NCBI GenBank assembly: GCA_017569285.1
Contig: CP069419.1
Location: forward strand, 2,170,001 to 2,234,000
Length of the DNA stretch: 64,000 nt
Reading direction: 5' to 3'
Origin: Clostridiales bacterium
Lineage (GTDB): Bacteria > Bacillota > Clostridia > Christensenellales > Aristaeellaceae
A model generated the notes under the pieces. The model searched no databases, was not told where the DNA came from, and worked only from the letters and a program-made list of their open reading frames with translations. A program made the translations under genes and the position numbers. How positions within the stretch are numbered: the first letter of the stretch is position 1; each line of letters opens with the position of its first letter. This document shows, one piece after another, positions 37,074-44,073 of this stretch.

Positions 37074-37874
37074 TCATAATTTCTGCAGGAACGATCTCAA
37101 TGTGGAAAGAACATCCCGGGGATTCTCAGCCAGCCAGTTATGTCTGCTTGCCGTAAGGTTTTTAACATAGCTCTCATTTTCGAACGTACGCTTTATTCTT
37201 TTATTCACATCTTCCATACTGTTTTCCCGCATTCCCGGATCAGCAAAAATGAATTCGTGTATGCATTCCTTCAGCTTTGAGACATCAACGTATTCCGAAA
37301 GGTAGTACATATCAAAAATATCTTTATAGCGAGTGGAGTTTGGCCCGAATTTCAGCAATGACCGGAGCTTTTCAGCGAACATCTGTTCTTTTGTATTGAT
37401 TAATAAATTGGCGCCGTTGTCATAGCATCCAATATCAAAGCAGTATTCTTCCTGCTCGATCTGCAGATGCTTGTGAACGCCAAGATCTATTTTGCTTTCA
37501 ATGGCATCTCCTGTGTGATCTGAAATCCTGATATGGACCCGCTTTCCATGATAGTCCTGTTGTTTCAGTTCAGTGATTGTGCCTGTCTGGACAATTTGAA
37601 TATCCGGAAGACAATCAAGCGCCATAATGAAAGCACGAATCGAATCATCACTGATGGAATAGCGAATAAAATCAATATCCATATCCTGTGTGGCACGCCT
37701 TGAATCGTGGGTGATGCTGCGCATGACCACACCTCCCTTGATTGTTGCGTTTCTGCAAAGTGAACTTTCTGAGAGTGCCTTCAGAATAATATCCTGGCAT
37801 ACCTTTGATTCGGCATTGTCATCCAGAAAGCCCTGTGCACGAGCCTGTCGTATCATTTCTCTGATTGAAGCCAT
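37074..37874 (-). CDS. AbiEii-type nucleotidyltransferase toxin
   Basis: A 266-residue toxin of the AbiE family (nucleotidyltransferase AbiEii/AbiGii). The nucleotidyltransferase core shows KGGVVMRSITHDSRRATQDM with catalytic aspartates Asp64 and Asp66, and SKIDLGVHKH. AbiE toxins act by nucleotide transfer and can abort phage infection. The start overlaps the antitoxin stop (TAATG). The length is normal and all motifs look intact, so the pair is probably functional. Codon use is AT-rich compared with flanking genes, consistent with horizontal acquisition. Confidence 0.9.
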   Translation of the reverse strand: MASIREMIRQARAQGFLDDNAESKVCQDIILKALSESSLCRNATIKGGVVMRSITHDSRRATQDMDIDFIRYSISDDSIRAFIMALDCLPDIQIVQTGTITELKQQDYHGKRVHIRISDHTGDAIESKIDLGVHKHLQIEQEEYCFDIGCYDNGANLLINTKEQMFAEKLRSLLKFGPNSTRYKDIFDMYYLSEYVDVSKLKECIHEFIFADPGMRENSMEDVNKRIKRTFENESYVKNLTASRHNWLAENPRDVLSTLRSFLQKL

Positions 37875-38416
37875 TAAAACACCTCTGCCGACAAGGCTTC
37901 GCTGATCATTTTATGCTTTGGGAAACTTTCAGCGTAGTCCTGAATCCGTTCAATATCGAGTTCATGAATCTGATTCCGGTAGTTCCCGAGAATCTCTTTA
38001 TAGTAATCGTAGGGAATGCTGTTTTTACGGCTCAGCAACTCAATCAGCATCCGTTCTTTATCATATATTCTGAACATGGCGTCTCTCCGATACATGACGA
38101 TAACGCCCAGGTTCAGGATCTCATCCGGAACAAAAATCTGCTTTATTCTTGAATCACGGAGTTTCCTGGCATGTTTGGAAGTGGCGATATAGTATTCATC
38201 CGGAATCACATCGGTTAATCCATGATAGTAAAATGCAGAATCCAGCGTAATAATCGCTTCCGGATATTTTGTGGAAATAACAGCCAGAGTGGTTACATCC
38301 CTTGTATCCGCATATATGCCTTTTTCGATCTGATACAGCTCGCCGGCCTTTACAGCCTTTTGAACCTGATAGTCGCTTCCTTTTTCTTTCAGGCATTGTT
38401 TGTGGGTGCAGATCAT
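37874..38416 (-). CDS. AbiEi-type antitoxin and autorepressor
   Basis: A 180-residue type IV antitoxin. An N-terminal winged-helix-like part (KGSDYQVQKAVKAGELYQIE, then KGIYAD) is typical, followed by LDSAFYYHGLTD. AbiEi proteins neutralise AbiEii and repress their own operon by binding inverted repeats. Here a perfect promoter (38473-38501) and an inverted repeat (38435-38463) lie directly upstream. AGGAAG precedes the start. It is translationally coupled to the toxin. Confidence 0.88.
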   Translation of the reverse strand: MICTHKQCLKEKGSDYQVQKAVKAGELYQIEKGIYADTRDVTTLAVISTKYPEAIITLDSAFYYHGLTDVIPDEYYIATSKHARKLRDSRIKQIFVPDEILNLGVIVMYRRDAMFRIYDKERMLIELLSRKNSIPYDYYKEILGNYRNQIHELDIERIQDYAESFPKHKMISEALSAEVF

Positions 38417-38434
38417 TATTTATCACTTCCTGAA

Positions 38435-38463
38435 TGTAGGCAGAATTCTATTTTTAGCCTACA
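38435..38463. promoter_or_regulatory. Inverted repeat, candidate AbiEi operator
   Basis: TGTAGGC (38435-38441) and GCCTACA (38457-38463) are perfect inverted arms around a 15-base AT-rich spacer. They lie just downstream of the -10 box of the AbiE promoter, covering the transcription start. AbiEi is known to bind such repeats. Confidence 0.6.
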
Positions 38464-38472
38464 ATCGATTAA

Positions 38473-38501
38473 ATTATAGATAAGGATCACAGCGTTGTCA
38501 A
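38473..38501 (-). promoter_or_regulatory. Consensus promoter of the AbiE operon
   Basis: On the minus strand TTGACA (38496-38501) and TATAAT (38473-38478) are both perfect and separated by 17 bases, giving an exact sigma-70 consensus. Confidence 0.88.
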
Positions 38502-38605
38502 GAGAACATAAAATATGATTTTCCGGAGAAATGCTTTTAGCTTTTCCCGCATGAAGAAAGTATGCTGCAGCGTGGACTACGGCCCGGTTCTGCACTCTCC
38601 CCGGG

Positions 38606-38640
38606 TTGTCAAACTGTAGGAAAAGTGGTTTAATCAAACC
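38606..38640 (+). promoter_or_regulatory. Promoter and overlapping inverted repeat before GH2
   Basis: TTGTCA (38606-38611) and TTTAAT (38629-38634) are 17 bases apart. The inverted repeat GGTTT-AATC-AAACC (38627-38640) overlaps the -10, a good position for a repressor site. Confidence 0.65.
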
Positions 38641-38663
38641 AGAATTCAGGGGGAGGATTCCCG

Positions 38664-40346
38664 ATGCAGAAACTGTATACGACCGCCGGAGAAGCGCTTT
38701 CCGGCATCCCGTGGGACGTATATCCCAGGCCGCAGATGGTCCGGAAGGACTGGCTGTGCCTGAACGGGGAATGGGATTTTGAATACCGGGGCACGAAGAC
38801 GGAAATCCGGGTGCCCTTCTGCCCGGAAAGCCTGCTTTCGGGCGTGGAAACGCAGATGGAATACGGCCGGGAGATGACGTATACCCGGCGCTTTACGCTG
38901 CCGGAAGGCTGGAAGGGAATGCGGATCCTGCTGCACTTCGGCGCGGTGAGCCGCATGGCGGTGGTCCGCGTGAACGGGAACGGCGCGGCGGTTCACGGGG
39001 AAAGCTACCTGCCGTTTACCGCGGACATCACGGAGCTGGTGCACGAGGGGGAGAACGAGCTCTCCGTCACTGCCGTCAACGACCTTTCCCACCGGCATCC
39101 CTGGGGAAAACAGAAAGAAAAGCGCGGCGGCATGTGGTACACGCCGGTGTCCGGCATCTGGCAGACGGTGTGGCTGGAGCCGGTGCCGCTGTGGTATATC
39201 CGCTCCCTCTCGATCCGCACAGAGGGGGACACCGCGGAGATCACCGCGGAAGGCGCGGACGCGGGCACGGTGGAACTGGAAGGTAAGCGGTATCCCCTGG
39301 TCGGGGGAAAGGCGCGCATCCGGGTGGAGAACCCGGAGTACTGGTGCCCGGAGAACCCGCGCCTGTACCGCTTCACCGTGGAGGCCGGGCAGGATCGGGT
39401 GGAGTCCTACTTCGCCCTGCGGACGCTGGAGATTCGCACCGTGGCGGGGAAGCCGCGGCTGTGCCTGAACGGGAAGCCGTACTTCTTCCACGGCCTGCTG
39501 GACCAGGGCTACTGGAGCGACGGGCTGTACACGCCCGCTTCGCCGGAATGCTATGAGGCGGACATCCGGGCCATGAAAGGCCTGGGCTTCAACATGCTGC
39601 GGAAGCATATCAAGATTGAGCCGGAGCAGTTCTACTACGACTGTGACCGCCTGGGCATGGTGGTTTTCCAGGATATGGTCAACTGCGGGGAATACCGCTT
39701 CCTGCGGGATACGATCCTGCCGACCGCGAGGCTGGGGCCGAAGAAGGATACCCGGCTGAACCGGGATCCGGAAGCGCGGGAACACTTCCTGGAGGCGATG
39801 GACGAAACCGTGCGCCTGCTGGGGAACCATCCCTGCATCTGCCTGTGGACGATCTTCAACGAGGGCTGGGGACAGTTCTGCGCGGATGACGCCTACCGCC
39901 GCCTGAAGGCGCTGGACGGGACGCGGTTCATCGACAGCACCTCCGGCTGGTTCAAACAACGGGAGAGCGACGTGGAGAGCCTGCATATCTACTTCAAACC
40001 CCTGCGGATTGGGGAGGAAAACCGCCCGCAGTTCCTGTCGGAATTCGGCGGCTGGTGTCTGAAATACCCGGAGCACAGCTTCAACCTGGAAAAGACATAC
40101 GGGTATAAGAAGTATACGGACCGGGAAACCTTTGTGCAGGACTTGCGGAAGCTGTACCTGGAGCAGGTGCTCCCGCTGATTCCGAAGGGACTTTCCGCGG
40201 CGGTGTATACGCAGGTGTCCGACGTGGAGGACGAAACCAACGGCCTGGTGACCTTTGACCGGAAAGTGCAGAAAATATCCCCGGAGGAATTCCGGGACGT
40301 ATCGGAGCAGCTGCTCGCTGCCGTTCCGGGCGGGAGCGCTGAATGA
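38664..40346 (+). CDS. Glycoside hydrolase family 2 enzyme
   Basis: A 560-residue intracellular GH2 enzyme (beta-galactosidase/beta-glucuronidase group). The N-terminal sugar-binding domain contains LNGEWDFEYRG, and an immunoglobulin-like domain precedes the barrel (LCLNGKPYFFHGLLDQGY). The acid/base is Glu400 in FNEGWGQ and the nucleophile is Glu460 in FLSEFGG. It is shorter than LacZ, matching the small GH2 subgroup. GGGGGAGGA precedes the ATG. It is followed at 26 bases by an MFS transporter, suggesting import and cleavage of one glycoside. The terminal sugar is not deducible. Confidence 0.9.
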   Translation: MQKLYTTAGEALSGIPWDVYPRPQMVRKDWLCLNGEWDFEYRGTKTEIRVPFCPESLLSGVETQMEYGREMTYTRRFTLPEGWKGMRILLHFGAVSRMAVVRVNGNGAAVHGESYLPFTADITELVHEGENELSVTAVNDLSHRHPWGKQKEKRGGMWYTPVSGIWQTVWLEPVPLWYIRSLSIRTEGDTAEITAEGADAGTVELEGKRYPLVGGKARIRVENPEYWCPENPRLYRFTVEAGQDRVESYFALRTLEIRTVAGKPRLCLNGKPYFFHGLLDQGYWSDGLYTPASPECYEADIRAMKGLGFNMLRKHIKIEPEQFYYDCDRLGMVVFQDMVNCGEYRFLRDTILPTARLGPKKDTRLNRDPEAREHFLEAMDETVRLLGNHPCICLWTIFNEGWGQFCADDAYRRLKALDGTRFIDSTSGWFKQRESDVESLHIYFKPLRIGEENRPQFLSEFGGWCLKYPEHSFNLEKTYGYKKYTDRETFVQDLRKLYLEQVLPLIPKGLSAAVYTQVSDVEDETNGLVTFDRKVQKISPEEFRDVSEQLLAAVPGGSAE

Positions 40347-40371
40347 ACCAGACAGAACCGAGGTGCTTTGC

Positions 40372-41724
40372 ATGAAGAAAAACAGGAAATTCTGGATTGC
40401 GCTGATCATCTTCTCCCTCACCGGGCAGGTGGCCTGGGTGGTGGAGAACATGTACTTCAACGTGTTCATCTACAAGATGTTCCGGGCGTCCGCTTCGGAC
40501 ATCGCGCTGATGGTCACCGCCAGCGCGGTGGCGGCCACGCTGACCACCATCCTGATGGGCGCACTGTCCGACCGCATCGGGAAACGGAAGATCTTCATGT
40601 GCGCCGGGTATATCGCCTGGGGCGTCTCGATCATCGCGTTTGCCCTGATCCGGGCGGACGTGATCTCCGCTGTGTTCGGCTCGGCGGTGGCCGCGGCATC
40701 TGTCGGAATCACGCTGGTGATCATCCTGGACTGCGTGATGACCTTCTTCGGCTCCACGGCCAATGACGCGGCGTACAACGCCTGGCTCACCGATTCCACG
40801 GACGCGGGCAACCGCGGCGCGGCGGAGGGCATCAACTCCATGATGCCGCTGATCTCCATCCTGGTGGTGTTCGGCGGGTTCATGGGCTTTGACCTGGACC
40901 AGGCGTCCAGCTGGACCACGATTTACTGCATTATCGGCGGCCTGGTGCTGCTGATCGGCATCCTGGGGTTCTTCCTCGTGGAGGAGGCCCCGGTGAAACA
41001 GCCGGACAGCCTGGGGTATTTCGCCACTATCCTGTACGGCTTCCGGCCGGACGTGATCCGGAAGAACACCACCCTGTACCTGTCCATGATCGCTTTCATG
41101 GTGTTCAATATCTCCATCCAGATCTTCATGCCGTACCTGATCATCTACTATGAGCAGACGCTGGGCATGGCGGACTATGTACTGATTATGGCGCCGGCCA
41201 TCATCCTGGCGGCTGTGGTTACGTTCTGCTTCGGCCGGCTGGTGGACCGCTTCGGTTTCCGGAGGATGGTGCTGCAGGCGATGATGCTGCTGATGACCGG
41301 GTTTATCCTGCTGTGGCTGGTTCCGTCCCGGATCCCGGCGGAAGGCCTGGGGATGAAGATCCCGGTGTTCATCGGATCCCTGCTGATGATGTCCGGTTAC
41401 CTCAGCGGTATGGCGACATTCGGTACCCAGCTGCGCAACTACACGCCGGAGCATATGGCCGGCCGGTTCCAGGGCCTGCGGATTCTCAGCCAGGTGCTGA
41501 TTCCGGGCATCATCGGCCCGCAGATCGGCGCCTGGGTACTCCGGGACGCGCCGGTGATTGCCAACAGCGACGGCACCACCTCCTTCCTGCCCAGCGCGGA
41601 TATCTTCCAGGCGGCGATGATCGTGCTGTCTGTCGTGATCGCGGGACTGGCGGTATGGCTGACGCGCGCCAATTTCCAACCGGAGGTTGGAGAAAATAAT
41701 AAAAATCAACCAACGCGTCATTGA
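40372..41724 (+). CDS. MFS transporter
   Basis: A 451-residue major facilitator with about 12 membrane helices. The loop 2-3 motif is GALSDRIGKRK and the matching second-half motif is GRLVDRFGFRR. The N-terminal helix region resembles sugar/cation symporters of the SLC45 or GPH type. It is downstream of the GH2 gene and so likely imports its substrate. The ATG at 40372 has only a weak AGGTG upstream, and translation may be coupled to GH2. The XRE promoter overlaps its last codons. Confidence 0.87.
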   Translation: MKKNRKFWIALIIFSLTGQVAWVVENMYFNVFIYKMFRASASDIALMVTASAVAATLTTILMGALSDRIGKRKIFMCAGYIAWGVSIIAFALIRADVISAVFGSAVAAASVGITLVIILDCVMTFFGSTANDAAYNAWLTDSTDAGNRGAAEGINSMMPLISILVVFGGFMGFDLDQASSWTTIYCIIGGLVLLIGILGFFLVEEAPVKQPDSLGYFATILYGFRPDVIRKNTTLYLSMIAFMVFNISIQIFMPYLIIYYEQTLGMADYVLIMAPAIILAAVVTFCFGRLVDRFGFRRMVLQAMMLLMTGFILLWLVPSRIPAEGLGMKIPVFIGSLLMMSGYLSGMATFGTQLRNYTPEHMAGRFQGLRILSQVLIPGIIGPQIGAWVLRDAPVIANSDGTTSFLPSADIFQAAMIVLSVVIAGLAVWLTRANFQPEVGENNKNQPTRH

Positions 41725-41749
41725 TTTCAATGCCTGCCATGGATATACT
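41721..41749 (+). promoter_or_regulatory. Promoter of the XRE regulator
   Basis: TTGATT (41721-41726) and TATACT (41744-41749) are 17 bases apart, overlapping the MFS stop codon. The GCCATGG before the -10 is also seen in the promoters at 4117 and 34028. Confidence 0.55.
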
Positions 41750-41787
41750 TCAGATACCGGCCGGAGTTGACGAAGGGAGAGATATCC

Positions 41788-42579
41788 ATGAACGGAATCA
41801 GAATCAATGAACAGATCGCGTTCCTGCGGCGCGAAAAGGGCATCACGCAGGAGACGCTCGCGAAGCACCTGAACGTGACCAACCAGACGGTTTCCAAATG
41901 GGAAAGCGGGCAGTGCTATCCGGATATCCAGCTGCTGCCGGAAATCGCGGATTTCTTCGGGATTTCCGTGGATGAACTGCTGGGTCATGCCGCGAACAGC
42001 GGGCTGGAATCCCTGTGCCTGGCGCTGAAGAACCATTTCACTGCCCTGCCGGCTGAAGAATGCTTCGACCATGCGTACCGCCTGGCGGCGCAGCTGCATG
42101 AGGCTGTGATGACCGGCGGATATAAGCAGAGTGTCCCGTGGGAGGAAAAGGATTACGCGAAGGAACCGGCAGCCCGGTGGGGACTGTCTGCCTGGAACGA
42201 GGCGGAGGGAAGCTCCGTGCGCTGCGGGGATACGGTCCTGTTTACCGGCAGCCGGGCCTGGAGCCGGATGAAGAAATCCGATATCCGGAACGTCGCGAGG
42301 GAGCTGGAAACGCTGTCCGACGAGGACGCGCTGAAGGCGCTGTTTGCCCTGCAGGACCTGACCGTGAACGATCCGGACCGCTATGTATCCGCGGCAGAGA
42401 TTGCGGAAAAGGCCCGGATGACCCCGGAAGCGGTGGAACGGATCCTGGGTGACCTGCCGCTGGCCGTCCGGGAGGACGGAGACGGGGAACAGTTCCGCAT
42501 CAGCGGCGCGGCGGCATGGCTTCCGTCGGTGCTTGCGCTGCTCCGCGGACCGCTGCCGGAGGATATAGAAAACAGTTGA
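41788..42579 (+). CDS. XRE-family transcriptional regulator
   Basis: A 263-residue DNA-binding protein. Residues 4-66 are a Cro/C1-type helix-turn-helix (EKGITQETLAKHLNVTNQTV, then SKWESGQCYPDIQLLPEIAD). The remaining 200 residues are soluble and contain a late winged-helix-like segment (SAAEIAEKARMTPEAVERIL). GGGAGAG precedes the ATG at 41788. A target could be the inverted repeat at 42599-42613 just downstream, or its own promoter. The ligand is unknown. Confidence 0.87.
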   Translation: MNGIRINEQIAFLRREKGITQETLAKHLNVTNQTVSKWESGQCYPDIQLLPEIADFFGISVDELLGHAANSGLESLCLALKNHFTALPAEECFDHAYRLAAQLHEAVMTGGYKQSVPWEEKDYAKEPAARWGLSAWNEAEGSSVRCGDTVLFTGSRAWSRMKKSDIRNVARELETLSDEDALKALFALQDLTVNDPDRYVSAAEIAEKARMTPEAVERILGDLPLAVREDGDGEQFRISGAAAWLPSVLALLRGPLPEDIENS

Positions 42580-42613
42580 CGGTGTACGGAAAATCATAGT
42601 ATACTTGCTATAC
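42576..42613 (+). promoter_or_regulatory. Promoter and inverted repeat for the rsgA leader
   Basis: TTGACG (42576-42581), overlapping the XRE stop codon, and TATACT (42600-42605) are 18 bases apart. GTATA-CTTGC-TATAC (42599-42613) is an inverted repeat over the -10 and may be an operator. Confidence 0.6.
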
Positions 42614-42639
42614 ACTGAACTGAAAGGGGGGCTCTTCGA

Positions 42640-42723
42640 ATGCGGAAGAATGAGATGACGGTTGCTGTTATGAATATCCGCACTGGCTTTGTGTCCGATC
42701 ATCCGAAGGGCCCGCAGGCATAA
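42640..42723 (+). CDS. 27-codon leader peptide upstream of rsgA
   Basis: A short frame encodes MRKNEMTVAVMNIRTGFVSD followed by HPKGPQA, behind AAAGGGGG. It starts about 30 bases after the promoter and ends just before an intrinsic terminator. A small hairpin, GCAGG-CATAA-CCTGC, covers its stop codon. This arrangement is typical of ribosome-mediated attenuation. The peptide itself was not recognised. Confidence 0.5.
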   Translation: MRKNEMTVAVMNIRTGFVSDHPKGPQA

Positions 42724-42748
42724 CCTGCGCATATATTTCGGTTGACCG

Positions 42749-42781
42749 GCCGCTTATCCATGACGGATAGGCGGCTTTTTT
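42749..42781 (+). terminator. Terminator inside the rsgA leader (possible attenuator)
   Basis: GCCGCTTATCC (42749-42759) pairs with GGATAGGCGGC (42765-42775), with one G-T wobble. Six T residues follow. It lies between the leader peptide and rsgA, so transcription must pass it to reach the gene. Confidence 0.85.
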
Positions 42782-42815
42782 GCGCCTTTGCGGACCAGAG
42801 AAAGGGGCGATTGTG

Positions 42816-42977
42816 ATGGAAAAAACGAAATGGGAAAAACTTGCAGGAAACCCGGAATACCCAAACATTTTACCGATACCGCATATTGATGCGGAAAGAA
42901 AAGGGAGGAATACCTATTACAGGGAATATTTATCGTGTTGTACAGGTTCGGAGAGAACGGTATCTGGTACGGAATGA
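42816..42977 (+). CDS. Short frame overlapping the start of rsgA
   Basis: A 53-codon frame starts with MEKTKWEKLAGNPEYPNILP behind AGAAAGGGG. It is the best-initiated frame in this stretch, yet it ends inside rsgA in another frame. It may be an upstream open reading frame coupled to rsgA, or the true N-terminus separated by a frameshift near 42900. The sequence alone does not decide. Confidence 0.35.
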   Translation: MEKTKWEKLAGNPEYPNILPIPHIDAERKGRNTYYREYLSCCTGSERTVSGTE

Positions 42978-43896
42978 AGAAAAGGAACTTTACTGTGTGC
43001 TGACCGGCAGCCTGCGCTTCCGCGGGGATTTCCCGGTGGTCGGGGACTATGTGGAGATTACGGAAAACCCGTATGGCGACAGCCTGATCCGGGAGGTCTG
43101 CCCGCGCAGGAGCGTATTCCGGCGGCCGGACCGCGGCGGGCACGGGGACGCCTTTGTGAAGAACCTGATGATGGAACCGCTGATCGCCAATATGGACTAT
43201 GTGTTTATTATCACATCCCTGAACCGCGACTTCAGCGTCAACCGGATTGCCCGGTACGCGGCCATGGCGGTATCGGGCGGCGCGGTGCCGGTGGCGGTGC
43301 TGACCAAGGCAGACCTGTGCAAAGACCCGCAGGAAAAAGAAGCGGAGGTTGCCGCACTGAGCAGGGACCTGAAGGTGGTCACCATCAGCTCGGTGACCGG
43401 ATACGGCCTGGACCGGCTGCGGGAATACTTCAGGCCGGGCGTGACCATCGCCCTGCTGGGCTCCTCCGGCGCGGGAAAATCCACCCTGGTCAATACCCTG
43501 GCAGGGCGCGAAATCATGGATACCGGCGGGATCCGGGAGGAGGACTCCAAGGGCCGGCATACGACCACCCACCGGGAACTGATTGACCTGGACGGCGTAT
43601 CCATCATTGACACGCCCGGACTGCGGGAGCTGGGTGTGGCGGACGCGGACGAAGGCCTGGCCGGCACCTTCACGGATATCGCGGAACTGATCAGCCTGTG
43701 CCGCTTCTCGGACTGCACCCACGGGAACGAACCGGGCTGCGCGGTCCGCCGGGCACTGGAGGACGGCTCCCTGCCGCCGGACCGCTGGGAGACGTATCGC
43801 CGGCTGGAGGCGGAAAACAACTGGAGCAAGCGGATGAAAAACAAGCAGGAAATGAAGATTGCCATGGCCCGGCAGCGGATGGGACGGGGAAAATAA
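42889..43896 (+). CDS. rsgA: Ribosome small-subunit-dependent GTPase RsgA
   Basis: A circularly permuted GTPase that helps mature the 30S subunit. The order is an OB-fold (GNIYRVVQVRRERYLV to VVGDYVEI), then TKADLC (G4), GSSGAGKST (G1), DTPG (G3), and a zinc finger with CRFSDCTHGNEPGC. The length is about 335 residues. The start is uncertain: the ATG at 42889 lacks a ribosome binding site, the GGGAGG at 42904 has no standard start codon after it, and a well-initiated frame in another phase overlaps. The gene sits behind a leader peptide and terminator, unusual for a housekeeping rsgA. Confidence 0.88.
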   Translation: MRKEKGGIPITGNIYRVVQVRRERYLVRNEEKELYCVLTGSLRFRGDFPVVGDYVEITENPYGDSLIREVCPRRSVFRRPDRGGHGDAFVKNLMMEPLIANMDYVFIITSLNRDFSVNRIARYAAMAVSGGAVPVAVLTKADLCKDPQEKEAEVAALSRDLKVVTISSVTGYGLDRLREYFRPGVTIALLGSSGAGKSTLVNTLAGREIMDTGGIREEDSKGRHTTTHRELIDLDGVSIIDTPGLRELGVADADEGLAGTFTDIAELISLCRFSDCTHGNEPGCAVRRALEDGSLPPDRWETYRRLEAENNWSKRMKNKQEMKIAMARQRMGRGK

Positions 43897-43924
43897 ACCA
43901 CCCGGTAGCCGGAAGCAGGATCCC

Positions 43925-43952
43925 GCGGCGCCCGGAAACGGGCGCCGCTTTT
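43925..43952 (+). terminator. Terminator after rsgA
   Basis: GCGGCGCCCG and CGGGCGCCGC form a perfect 10-pair stem with a GAAA tetraloop (43935-43938). It is followed by TTTT. Confidence 0.9.
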
Positions 43953-43973
43953 CTGTGCCCCGGGGCGGCGACA

Positions 43974-44003
43974 TTGACATTCCGGGCTGTCCGGGCATAC
44001 AAT
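43974..44003 (+). promoter_or_regulatory. Promoter of the MATE-GH31-kinase-GH78 unit
   Basis: TTGACA (43974-43979) and TACAAT (43998-44003) are 18 bases apart, 70 bases before the MATE gene. Confidence 0.75.
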
Positions 44004-44073
44004 AAACAGAAAAGAAAAAACCTCAGAAATACCCATCTGTTTCCGGAAAATATGCCGGGAGGAGTGAAAATAT

